Assembly: GCA_015143295.1 (NCBI GenBank)
Contig: CM026552.1
Coordinates: forward strand, 60,816,944-60,880,943
Direction: 5' to 3'
From: Tetracentron sinense
Lineage: Eukaryota > Streptophyta > Magnoliopsida > Trochodendrales > Trochodendraceae
DNA length: 64,000 bases
Shown: positions 1 through 9,796 of the stretch, piece after piece
Layout of the letters: each line of letters starts with the position of its first letter
How positions within the stretch are numbered: the stretch's first letter is position 1
Position numbers and translations under genes: made by a program
Notes under the pieces: model-generated
The model's input: the letters and a program-made list of their open reading frames with translations, nothing else
Told to the model about the DNA's origin: nothing
The model's database searches: none

Positions 1-1673
1 ATATGATAATCTTGACATGCTTGAATGAATGTGGAAAACTACGATAAAACTTGTACTTTAAAATCATGTCTTATACTTGAAAATAGTCTTTCGTGTTTCT
101 TTCAAAACTTGCTTGTCATGTTCTTGACTTGACTTGCTTCTTTACTTGTGGCCCAGAGGTTAGTGCCCTTGAACCAACTTGTAAGCCGGGAACATAAGTT
201 CCTTTCAGCGAAATATATATATAGAAAAGGTACACCAACCTCCTTGTCTTATTTTCTTGTGGGCCAGGTATGACATATCTTGCGATATGCCCTAACCTTA
301 ACTGGCCCGATGTCCGGCTTTATCAATCATGCTTGTTTTCCTTGTGAGCCAGGTATGACATATCCTAGGGATATGCCCTACCCTTGACCGGCCCGATATA
401 CGGCTTTATCATGCGTATTGTAAATCAGAATTCTTGTTCTTGTTTTGTTTATCATATACATATACTTTTAGAAAAAACTGGTTCATGCATGCATGCGTGT
501 GTGTGTGTAGCAATTGTAGTAATCATGTAGACCTATATGTCATGAGGGATGGTGCATAGTATATCAATTTCTAACATAAGCATGTAAGAATTTAGATGAC
601 ATAAATATACATTTGATCAAGGTTATGAATTTGGAGGAAACTACACCTATTCATGCTTTCATATTCTTCATTGATTGGCAAACTTCTCATTTAGGCATTT
701 AATCAAACACATGGCATGCAACATTTCATTTCTTCTTTTTAGTGCATACATTCCATCAAAACATCAAGGTGTGTTCATTATTTGTAAGATACCTTTCCAC
801 CATTTTTCATTGCACACATCACACCACATCAACACAGCATCCAATCGCCTCAACCCATTCACCTCCACATCCACATCCACATCCAATCCATTTATCTTGT
901 TTATTTTAGGGAAAATAGCATATTTCAATCAAAAAGGGAAAAATAGGGGTGATTCAATACACATTCATTTAAGAATTCCTAAGTTATTAGCAAAGTAGTT
1001 AGTAGGGTGTACTAACCTTGAAAACAAAAAGAGAAAAACCCTTGAAAATGTCGTGAAAAACGCTACCCTAGCTTGGAAAGAACTCCACAAGAGCTTGAGA
1101 CTTGGGCTTGAAGAAATCCAAGCTTTGTGATGATCTAGGGTTTTCAAACCCTTGATTCTCTCAAGTTGACACCCTCTCTCAAAATATGATGCCTTAGGGT
1201 TTATGAACTCTTATGGTTCGAGCAAGCCTTTATAGGCAAGGGTAGAATGCCCAAAAGACGAAAAAGCCCATAATGAAATTTCTGCAAAAGCGCGAAAGAC
1301 CGAGCGATCGGTGTTTTTGACCAAGCGATCGGTTGAAAACACCATCTCTGGAATTTTTCCCCATACAAAATTTTGGGCCAGCCGATAGACACCGATTGAT
1401 CGGTTGTAGACCGATTGATTGCTAGTTTGGACCGAGCGATCGGTGATCTGCAAATTTTTGACACTGAGTCCATTTTACTGTTTCGGCCATAACTTTTGTC
1501 TCGTTCATCGGATTTTGACGATTCAACTTACATTGGATTCGTCATTCGAAGGGAAACATTTTTAGCATTTTAGAAATTTCAAATTCTTCTTTATTTATTA
1601 ATTGGACTATGTGGAAGGCCAATTGGTTATGAGAACACTATTCATTAGGTACGAAAAGTTTCGGGGTGCTACA
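1..1673 (-). mobile_element. Ty3/gypsy LTR fragment, cut by window edge
   Basis: This is the end portion of an LTR related to those of the elements further right. It shares the phrases around the bracketed ATATGCCC repeats (240-400), a cluster of CCGAGCGATCGGT-type palindromes (about 1300-1455), the conserved block CCATAACTTTTG (near 1490) and the terminal TCGGGGTGCTACA ending at 1673. Sense is inferred as minus because in related elements the U3 end carries TGTAGA on the minus strand. The other end lies outside the window, so it may be a solo LTR or part of a full element. Apparent reading frames at 1201-1473 come from the palindrome cluster and are not genes. Confidence 0.75.
1300..1455. 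repeat. U3 palindrome array (CCGAtcgaTCGG type)
   Basis: Repeated near-palindromes of the form ACCGAGCGATCGGT or ACCGATTGATCGGT are spaced roughly every 20-40 bp. The same kind of array occupies the equivalent position in elements A, C, D and the solo LTR at 59677-62064. Confidence 0.8.
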
Positions 1674-1935
1674 ATTGCAGAACCTTGTGAACAATATCTT
1701 TGTGTTTGCTTTCTCTAACTCTTCTCTATACTTTATTGTTTTGAGTACTTGTGTAAAATTTCATATCTTCCATTCCCTTTTAATTAGTAAAATTGAAATT
1801 CAACTTAAGGGAATAAGAATAATTTTTAATTTGCCATAGACCCTATTCGCCCCCCTCTAGGGTCCAAATCTTGGGCAACAACTTTAACTTCATTCAACAT
1901 ATAAATTACAAATTACATTCTCCTATATATAGCCA

Positions 1936-2229
1936 CTAGCAAGTGGAATGTGCGATGCACGTGAGAGCGAGGGAAAGGAGTTAACCATAATTAATAGGAG
2001 TTAAAAGGGACACGTGTTAACCCGTGGGTGCGATTGAACTCTCCCAGAGTTCAATCGCAATTACCTGTGATTCTATTCTTTAAATAGACAAGGGATAGTT
2101 TGGGAATTACAATAAAACATTAATACATTAAAGTAAAACATTAAATCAAAATTTTGATTTATATAAGGGTAGTTTGGGAATTTCAGAAAAATCAAGCTTC
2201 GCCTCCCTCTCACATTATAATAGTAAAGA
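1936..2229 (-). mobile_element. Non-autonomous Helitron, 294 bp
   Basis: On the minus strand it begins TCTTTACTATTATAATG and ends CTAG, with a short GTGC-GAT-GCAC hairpin 10 nt before the CTAG. It lies exactly between host A (1935) and T (2230), the A/T target preference of Helitrons, with no target duplication. The partner LTR at 2725-2740 reads through the same spot without the insert (AGCCA then TACAAA), so the insertion boundaries are shown directly. There is no coding capacity. Related sequence occurs at 20820-21039, 31869-31930 and 42055-42600. Confidence 0.85.
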
Positions 2230-2544
2230 TACAAATGAGTTATAGAAACTAAATTACATATAAATAACTACTAATAACTACCTAAGGGATAAGAAAGACA
2301 AGAGAGGTGATATAGTAAGAGGATGTGTATTTGGTAAACTTCATTCCATTCCCCTAGAAACATTCCTTCTCCTCAAGGTTACGAAACACTTTAATATTTA
2401 AATCCCCAACCAATGGAAATACATGCCATTGGGATAAATATGACTACTTCGAGGGGGTCTTCCTCCTAACAAACGCTTCAAGGGGGTTTTCCTCCAATCT
2501 TTAGCCTTCACAACATCGATCTTCACCACAGTCGTAGAACTGGT

Positions 2545-2556
2545 GCTCTAATGCCA
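2545..2556 (-). other. Primer binding site of the TRIM-like element
   Basis: Minus-strand TGGCATTAGAGC lies 2 nt from the right LTR. It differs from the initiator-Met consensus TGGTATCAGAGC at two positions, both pyrimidine transitions. Confidence 0.55.
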
Positions 2557-2836
2557 TTTGTTACTTGCATTTTACTAGATAACATAAAAGAAAGGGGGAG
2601 AGGATATGGCTGATTCGAGGCAGCCCGAGACCTCCATTGTTGCCTCTTAGAAGGGGCAAACCTCCACATGTTCTCTTAAAACACTTTTGCTTCATTCAAC
2701 ATATAAAATACAGATTATATTCTCCTATATATAGCCATACAAAGGAGTTATAGAAACTAAATTACATGTAAATAACTACCTAATGGATAAGGAAGACAAG
2801 AGAGGTGATATAGTAAGAGGATGTGTATTGGGTACA

Positions 2837-4800
2837 GAAGAATTTGTAATTGGAAATTCATTATGGCTAGGCTATATAAAGGGTTGATATTACTTATTAG
2901 GCTCTTCCATGAACCATGCTAGACTCGTGTTTGCAAATTAAGAGGTCACCGGTTCGAACTGATTGGGCCTGAATTAAACTATTTATTATTTCCCTTCTCC
3001 CACCAATGATAAATTTTTTTAAAAAAAATAAATCTCCAATAAAAGAGTGGAAACTTCATGAAGAACAATACTTTTTTACTTCAAATCTGAAACAAATACA
3101 CAAGAGGCCGCTAGCAACTGGTTAAACTAGACGTTCTACTTGATTCCTGATCATGCTGATGACTAAACTCCATATGGGAAGCATGCAGTCCCTACCGTCT
3201 CCCTTTTGTTGAAAGAAAGATGGCTTGCAAGTTTAATTATTTGATTTCATAAAACTGAGTCGAGTTTGGAACTATGTTTTGTTTCTTTTGAAAGACGTTT
3301 TGGGAAGATGATGAGAGTTGAAGATGGTTGGGGAACACGTTTTAAAGGTTGGGGAAATTACGTGGCTAAAAGGGTAGGCTTTATATGTAGTTTTTTTTTT
3401 TTTTTTGGGGAAAGAGGCTTTATTTGTAGGATTTTTTTTCAATACCCATTGGGTATCCAATCATACAATACTCATAAATATGAACAGTCTATTCTAAAGA
3501 TAAACGGTTCAGATGCATTCCTTCACTTAGTTACATGTTAGTTACTTATTTATAAGTGTTTTAAGCCAACAGGTCACCCAATAGGTAACTTGTTGGAGAA
3601 AAAAAACGTGGGAGGTCACCCAAGAGGTAACCTGTTGGAGAAAAAAACGTGGGAGGCCACCCAAAAGGGAAAAAATGTGGGAGAAAGAAGATCAAGAGTC
3701 GCACTTCCGTATTGAAAAAATCTAGATTGCAGTGGACCTTCTTCTTCACGTAAGAAACTTTTGAGTTAGCATAGCTTGAGTGGATTTGATTGAAGTCCAG
3801 TGTTTAGTTTTAGTTTTGCATCAAAATTTTGACAAATCTGCCCAATTTATGTGATCTCGTTGCGGCAGGAAGAGAATTTGGCTGAGTTTTGAAAAAAAAT
3901 TGTGATGGTCGGGGCTGAGAAGATCATGGGCCATTATTGAAGCTGGAAATGAGTGCAGGGACATGGTGCATGGACAGTAGTACAGTTGCTGGTCCGTTTC
4001 CTTCTTGGAACACAAATGGAAACTAGTTGAAGCTTTTACATTGGTGGAAGGTGTCAATTTTTCCAATTCCGTGATCCCGTGCAATGTCTCGTTGTTTTCC
4101 ATTTCCACCTCTAGGATATGAGAAGAAGATTAGGTCTGATGATGCAGACTTACTAACAAAGGTTTTTTCTCTTATGAAGTACCCTTGCTAGCTTCATTTA
4201 TATTCTCATCTATCGCTTTTGCTTATTCATTCTTTCTACTTTCTTGTTTTTATTTAATTGTGTGTATTACTTACCTTTCCATTACTTATTGCATTGAGAA
4301 GTTAGTAAATACAAGAAGTTTGTAATTTTTTATAGACCATTTTTTTGGTATAATGTTAGTTTTCTGGATTAGCTTACAAGATTTGTTTTAATCTACATAC
4401 TGATGGGTCGTCTATGTTATTTCTCAATGGGGTGTGGAACAAATATTGCAATTATAGTCAAAAATTGTCTTGTATTCTTCTGCCTCCAAAAGGTAATGTT
4501 TCTCAACTTCTTCTCTCAATTTCTCACTCAACAGCATGTGCAAAAGGTAGGAATGCTCCTGTGGAGATGAAAAAATCTTTCTTCCTTTGTTTATTTAGAT
4601 TTGAATTTTCTTATGCAGAATTCTGGATTCTTCATTTCTCTCTCAAACAAATTTTTTTTTCTTTAGTGGTCTACTTTATTTTTTCGAGTTGCACCATATT
4701 GTACTTATGTTTTCATTTAATATGCAATCTTTAACTAATGTTTTTCTAAAATAACATGGATAATATTTATTCATATAATGTAAAAAATCCCTTGTTGAAC
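2837..4800. other. Unclassified intergenic sequence
   Basis: No gene is recognised here. A GGTTCGAAC B-box-like motif near 2950, followed by a T/A-rich tract to about 3030, hints at a SINE relic. Short tandem copies of a ~49-bp unit containing GGAGAAAAAAACGTGGGAGG lie at 3570-3700. The small open frames near 3266 and 3821 have no family features, and the first one spans a poly-T run. Confidence 0.5.
3572..3700. repeat. Short tandem repeat, ~49-bp unit, 2-3 copies
   Basis: The phrase GGTCACCCAATAGGTAAC...GTTGGAGAAAAAAACGTGGGAG occurs twice, followed by a decayed third copy. Confidence 0.7.
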
Positions 4801-4829
4801 TAATTTTCACTATGAATATGCTCTTTGAA

Positions 4830-5060
4830 GTTGCGTCAGATTGCACCCTTGTTGCACTCTCGTGTACCCAATTGCACGATGCTTTATTGACTCTGTGATA
4901 TTTATCTAGTGTTATTCTTATAGTTAATGGAGTATATCAAAATGTCTCTACTCTCAATAGGCTTTTGGGAGTTGCACCCTTATTGCACCCTCATGTACGT
5001 TATTGCACCTATGGTTTTATTTACTCTATGAATTGTATCTATTAGTTTCCATACAAAATT
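4830..5060. repeat. TTGCACCC-type repeats left of the MULE gene
   Basis: Two loose copies read AGTTGCACCCTTATTGCACCC, then a short spacer, TTATTGCACC and TTTACTCTATGAA. The same phrases, in the same orientation, make up the ~172-bp tandem array at 16733-17890. The two blocks therefore bracket the transposase pseudogene, with element A inserted into the right-hand block. Confidence 0.6.
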
Positions 5061-5186
5061 TGTAAATAAAAATAAATTTTTGCACCTATTGATATTTTTC
5101 ATGTTTTATGAGCTACAGATGACAAAGTGGTGTGTTTAATGTTTTCCATATGTTGTTGTAGATCTCATTTGCGAAAGGGGCTTAAC

Positions 5187-7690
5187 ATGGCAGGGCTATC
5201 TACGCACTATAACATTGATGAAGATGAAGTTGTTGATCATCATGATGAGTCATCTTTCGAGGGTTTGGGACTTGATTTTGATAATTGAATTAAGTAAAAA
5301 GATATCATGAAACTTGATTTTGCATCAGAAGATGAGGGTTGTGAGTTTTACAATGCGTATGCTAGGAGCATGGGGTTTAGCATGCGAAAAGATAATGTGG
5401 TATGCCATAGAGGTGATATTATTACTTCACGTCGGTTTGTTTGTTCGAGAAAATGACATAGATTAAAAAAATACTTAGAACTAGATGGCAGAATGCATAA
5501 GCCAAGGCCCCTGTCTAGAAGTGGTTGTAATGCATCATTGCTCATAAAGTTGGACAAGATAACTAGACGATGGAGAGTGAAAGATTTTAAAGCCGAGCAC
5601 AATCATCAATTTGCACATCCTGCAAAAGTGAATCACTTAAGGTCACATAGAAGAATGGATGAGGTTCAGAAATCCGAAATAGAGGCACTAGTAAGTTCTA
5701 GCATAAGGACAAGACAGGTAATAGATTTAATGTTTAAAAATGTTGGGGGTTATAAGAATTTGGGTTTTACCCAAATGGACATGTATAATCAAGTAAATTG
5801 GCAACAAAGGAAAAAACTTGAAGATGATGATATGCAATTAGTCAAGGTTGATTTGCAAGCACCTTATTGATGATGATGGTCGACTTTTTCACATATTTTG
5901 GGCAGATAGCCAATGTCAATTGGACTACGAGGCCTTTGGCGATGTTGTTACCTTTGACTCAACATATCGGACTAATCGGTATGATATGCCTTTTCTTGCT
6001 TTCGTCGGGGTGAACCATCATCGCAACAGTTGTTTGTTTGGATGCACATTATTGTCTAATGAGACTACTGATTCATTTTGTTGGGTATTCAAGTTATTCT
6101 TGATAGCAATGAATGGTAAAGAGCCCATATCCATTATAACTGATGGAGACCACGCAATGCGCAATGCGATTAAGGAGGCTCTTCCTCAGACACGCCATCG
6201 ATTGTGTCAGTGGCATTTGAAACGGAATGTGTTATCCAACATCCACAAAAATGGGTTCTTGAAGGATTTTGAAGAGTGCATAAAATCTGGGGAGACACCT
6301 GAAGAGTGGGAGGAATCATCGGTTGCCCTCCTTGAAAGCCACGGTCTACAAAACAACACATTGGCAAAGAGATTGTACAAGACAAAAGATTTATAGGTAG
6401 ACCCTTACCTTCAAGGCCACTATTTTACTGGGATGCAATCTACACAATGCTAAGAAAACATGAATGATGTATTTCAAAAGTTTTTTGATCGTCACACGCA
6501 ATTGTTCCAATTTATTGAGTTGTTTGATAAAGCCATCGGACGGATGCGAGAGGCAAAGGCACGTGAGGATTGCATTACAAATTAGACTACACCAGTTATC
6601 CTTAGCAACATGGAATCCTTAGAGTGCCACACATCACAAATTTACACGAGAAATATGTTCAAGGTTGTGCAACAGGAGTTGCTAAATGATGGGAAGAATG
6701 TGATTGCGGTAGTTAAGAAATTTGGTAGTAATCCTAGATACATTGTCTTAGTATATGAACACCCCCAGATGAGATATTATGTTGACTTTAATAAGACAAA
6801 ACAAATCTTGAAGTGCACATGCTCGTTATTTGAGATGGTAGGGATCCCTTGTAGTCATATTATGACAATAATGAAGGTGGAGCACTTGACAAAATTACCT
6901 AACTCCATTATCATGACACGTTGGACAAAGATGGCAAAAGGGGGCATCCCGTCTAGCGGCGGTGATATGTATAGAGCACTAGATTTCTCGAAGACAATTC
7001 GCCATCGAAACTTAGTAAACATTTGCAACCGCCTTTCTCTTGTCGCTGCAGAAAGTGAGGAATTATTCACTGACACGATGTGCGTCATAAGTCAACAAAT
7101 GAAAAGAGTGTGTAATCAATGAAGAAGTAAGCGAAGAGAAAGAGGATTATGAATCTCTCATTGATAAGAATGTTGATGCTAAGGAATCATACACTAACAC
7201 GATCTCCGTCATAAGTCAACAAATGAAGGGAGTGTGTATCAATGAAGATGTAAGCGAAGAGAAAGAGGATTGTGAATCTCTCATTGATAAGAATGTTGAT
7301 GTTATCAGGGATCCTGTAAGGGTACGAACAAAGGGACAACCTTCTAAGAGGTTGAAGTCTCATTTGGAGAAGAATAAAAGGAGGTGCAGCCTATGCTGAA
7401 AAGAAGGCCACACTCGACCAAGGTGTCCTAACAAAGGTGATGATATCGAAGATGATGTTTTGCAAGAAGAGCCAGTCGTAGAGCCTATTTTGCAGCCCAC
7501 GCGGGTGCCTAGCAGTGACCAAGTTCCACCACCTCTTCCCACATACAATATGTCACCTATTCCACCACAATATGGAGCGCATCACCCTTACATGTACCCA
7601 CATGGTACTCTGCTAGTTCAACCACAATTTGCATTGTCGGGCCCCTTTTCCCATTACATGTACCTGACATACTGGTTGAAGCCACTATAA
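5187..7690 (+). pseudogene. FAR1/FHY3-type MULE (Mutator-like) transposase pseudogene
   Basis: Family knowledge: such proteins bind DNA with an N-terminal FAR1 zinc domain and move Mutator-like elements with a DDE nuclease core. Seen here: an acidic N-terminus; a FAR1 domain (5307-5650; FYNAYARSMGFSMRKD, CNASLLIK, HNHQF); a MULE core (5870-6396) with TFDSTYRTNRY, ITDGDHAMRNAI and CQWHLKRN; a SWIM zinc finger (about 6810-6870; CTCSLFEMVGIPCSH); and a C-terminal CCHC knuckle (about 7386; CSLC...EGHTRPRCP). It is broken by stops at 5286, 5295, 5454, 6394 and inside the knuckle, plus a frame change near 5850. A CAG-like acceptor upstream of the ATG suggests a 5' UTR intron. Direct TTGCACCC repeats flank it rather than obvious long inverted repeats. 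A domesticated FAR1 gene is the alternative, but the decay argues for a dead transposon. Confidence 0.85.
7058..7304 (+). repeat. Tandem duplication inside the MULE pseudogene (41-codon unit)
   Basis: Two copies of a segment beginning near GTCATAAGTCAACAAATG and encoding ISQQMK...EEKED...ESLIDKNVD lie 124 bp apart. The first copy carries one extra A (TGTGTAATCAATG against TGTGTATCAATG). The ancestral unit was therefore 123 bp and in frame, and the later insertion broke the frame. Confidence 0.8.
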
Positions 7691-7701
7691 GCAATGATAG
7701 T

Positions 7702-7910
7702 GAACATTTTGTTGTTATTTTGAACATATGATAATCAAAGAATATTTTGTTATTTTGGAGAAGAACATTTTGTTGTTATTTTGAACATATCACAATCAAA
7801 GAAAATTTTGTTATTTTGGAGAATAACATTTTGTTGCTATTTTGAACATATGATAATCAAAAAACATTTTGTTAATTGGACAAGAACATTTTATTGTCAT
7901 TTTGCATTCA
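7702..7910 (+). repeat. ~61-bp tandem repeat, about 3.5 copies
   Basis: GAACATTTTGTTGTTATTTTG recurs at about 7702, 7763, 7824 and 7884 immediately after the MULE pseudogene and before element A. Confidence 0.85.
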
Positions 7911-7930
7911 TGCTTTGTTTTTACTCCATG

Positions 7931-9706
7931 TGTCACGATCCAAAATACCCCCTAGGAGTTAGGGATACTTTAGCCCGTGACCGTTGTATCATACATCCCA
8001 TATGATACATAAGGCACATGAACAACCTGTCAGCGTACACAGATACAAATAGCGGAAACGATTTACAATGCATAGCGGAAGCAAAACATAACTAACATTG
8101 CGGAAGCCAAAATATAATTGAACAATCCTATTACTTTGTCCAAGTGTGAACCAACAAAATATACACATGTATATGAATCCAAAAATGTGGAGTGGACAAG
8201 TCCCACTCTCACTTAACAAAACATCATGTCTTCTAACTAACAGAGTCAACAGAAGTCAAAGTCATGACGCCTATCTAATGAGCCGTCATCCTGATAGTGG
8301 TCCATAGAAGGCTCTAGATCGTAATACTTCTCTTCTACCCAAGGCTCCATACCGCACAAATCGAAAGGAACCCGGGCACCTGCCAATGATAACAAATATC
8401 GGCTGAGCGTGGAATACTCAGCTTATACATACTACTAACAATAAAGCAATAATAGCATGAAGCATGCGAATCATGAAGAATGAAATCCTTAAACATATCA
8501 AAGCGTGGAAACCGTATAATAACACATGTGATGAAATCCGAATGCCAAAACTGTGTGAGTCATGCAATACTCACAGCCTTGTGAGTTCTTGGAGTTCATA
8601 GAGTTCCTTAGAGTTATTTATGATCCATAGAGACATAGAGCAATACCATAGAGATCTTAGAGCAATTTCATTTATGATCCTTTTGAGCTTGTGAGATGAT
8701 CTTAGACATTATCATGGAGTTCTTGTGAGTGTATCATGATCCTTTTGAGCTTTTGAACCAATCTTAGAAGATATCATGGAGTTGCTTAAAATCATTCATA
8801 TAAGTCACTTATTCAAAACCCTTTTCGTAACTTTGAGAAATCCATGGAAAAACCTCGGTTCATGTGAGATATGCGAACATATGAGCATATGAGAATGATA
8901 ACATATTTAAACACCCAAAAAATCTTAGAGCCATTAAATCAAACACATAGAGTGCATCATAACGATAACTTACATCCAAGTATAAAAACAACCTTTCACA
9001 CCATAACAAATCAAGAGATATATAGTATAGAATAAGAAGAACCTCATGTGGTGACTAGTAGTATCACAAGATTGGTAGTAGAACGTATCTACCTTGATGG
9101 ATTCAGTGACTTTGATTCCAAAAGCTTGGAACACTTGAAAACCTCAAGTTCTTTCCTAAGAAACACTAAAGGAAGGAAGGACTTGATCTCTCCTTCAAGC
9201 TTGAGCAAAATCTTAACTTCTCTCCTTCTTCTCCTCTCAAATCTCTTTCAAAATAGTGCACTAAGGTTTATAAAACCCTAAGGCACGAACCCAGCCTTAT
9301 ATAGGCAAAGGGGTAGTGGCTAAAGACTTAAAAACCCTTAATAAAAAAATCTGCGTCTAACCGATCGATCGGTGGTTTCAACCGAGCGATCGATTGAAAA
9401 CACCCCCTCTGGTATTTTTCCCCACACAAATTAGTTAACCAGTCAACAGCTACCGATCGATCGGTAGAAGACCGGTTGATCGGTGCCCCCTGTTTTGCTG
9501 CAAAACCCTTTTTCTACTACTTGAACCTTCTCCAATCCAATTCTAACACCTTTTATGCTTAACACACACTCCTTTAGGCCATGTACACCCATTAACACAT
9601 GCGCACTATAAATCCAAACATTTCCATTAGCATAAACCCACAAGTTTACAAGACTCTATTTGAGCACTATTCACTACTTAGTGAAATGAAGATTCGGGGT
9701 TCTACA
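7931..9706 (-). repeat. 3' LTR of element A
   Basis: It contains the GCTGAG/CTCAGC hairpin (8402-8422), short tandem repeats around GATCCTTTTGAGCTTGTGAG (8680-8780), a TATA-like box on the minus strand (9295-9303) and the palindrome array (9359-9482). Confidence 0.93.
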
Positions 9707-9720
9707 TCCTCCCCCCCTTA
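9707..9720 (-). other. Polypurine tract of element A
   Basis: The minus strand reads TAAGGGGGGGAGGA directly against the 3' LTR. This is the plus-strand primer for reverse transcription. Confidence 0.85.
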
Positions 9721-9796
9721 CAAGAATTTCGTCCTCGAAATTAGAACGACACTAAAAGCATAACAAGAACAAAATACAGAAAATCAAGCAAGGAAA

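Larger units (their letters stand above)
1888..2836 (-). mobile_element. TRIM-like miniature LTR retroelement, one LTR truncated
   Basis: Two direct copies of a short LTR flank about 220 bp of non-coding interior. The right copy (2559-2836, 278 bp) starts TGTTAC and ends GGTACA. The left copy ends at 2338 and matches from about 1888, with a Helitron inserted in it. Next to the right LTR, the minus-strand sequence TGGCATTAGAGC (2545-2556) matches the initiator-Met primer binding site at 10 of 12 positions. Next to the left LTR the minus strand reads AGGGGAATGGAATGAAG (2339-2355), a plausible polypurine tract. No coding capacity is seen. The left LTR lacks the counterpart of 2559-2690. Confidence 0.6.

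Noticed and set aside
1201..1473. Two overlapping minus-strand open frames of 80-90 codons
   Set aside because: They cover the GATCGATC palindrome cluster of an LTR and have no domain or conserved start.
1780..1880. Copia-type LTR end (CCTATTCGCCCCCCTCTAGGG)
   Set aside because: The phrase resembles sequence next to some copia LTRs, but no matching second LTR or PBS is present, so no element was called.
3266..3541. 91-codon plus-strand open frame
   Set aside because: It runs through poly-T tracts giving phenylalanine runs and shows no family features.
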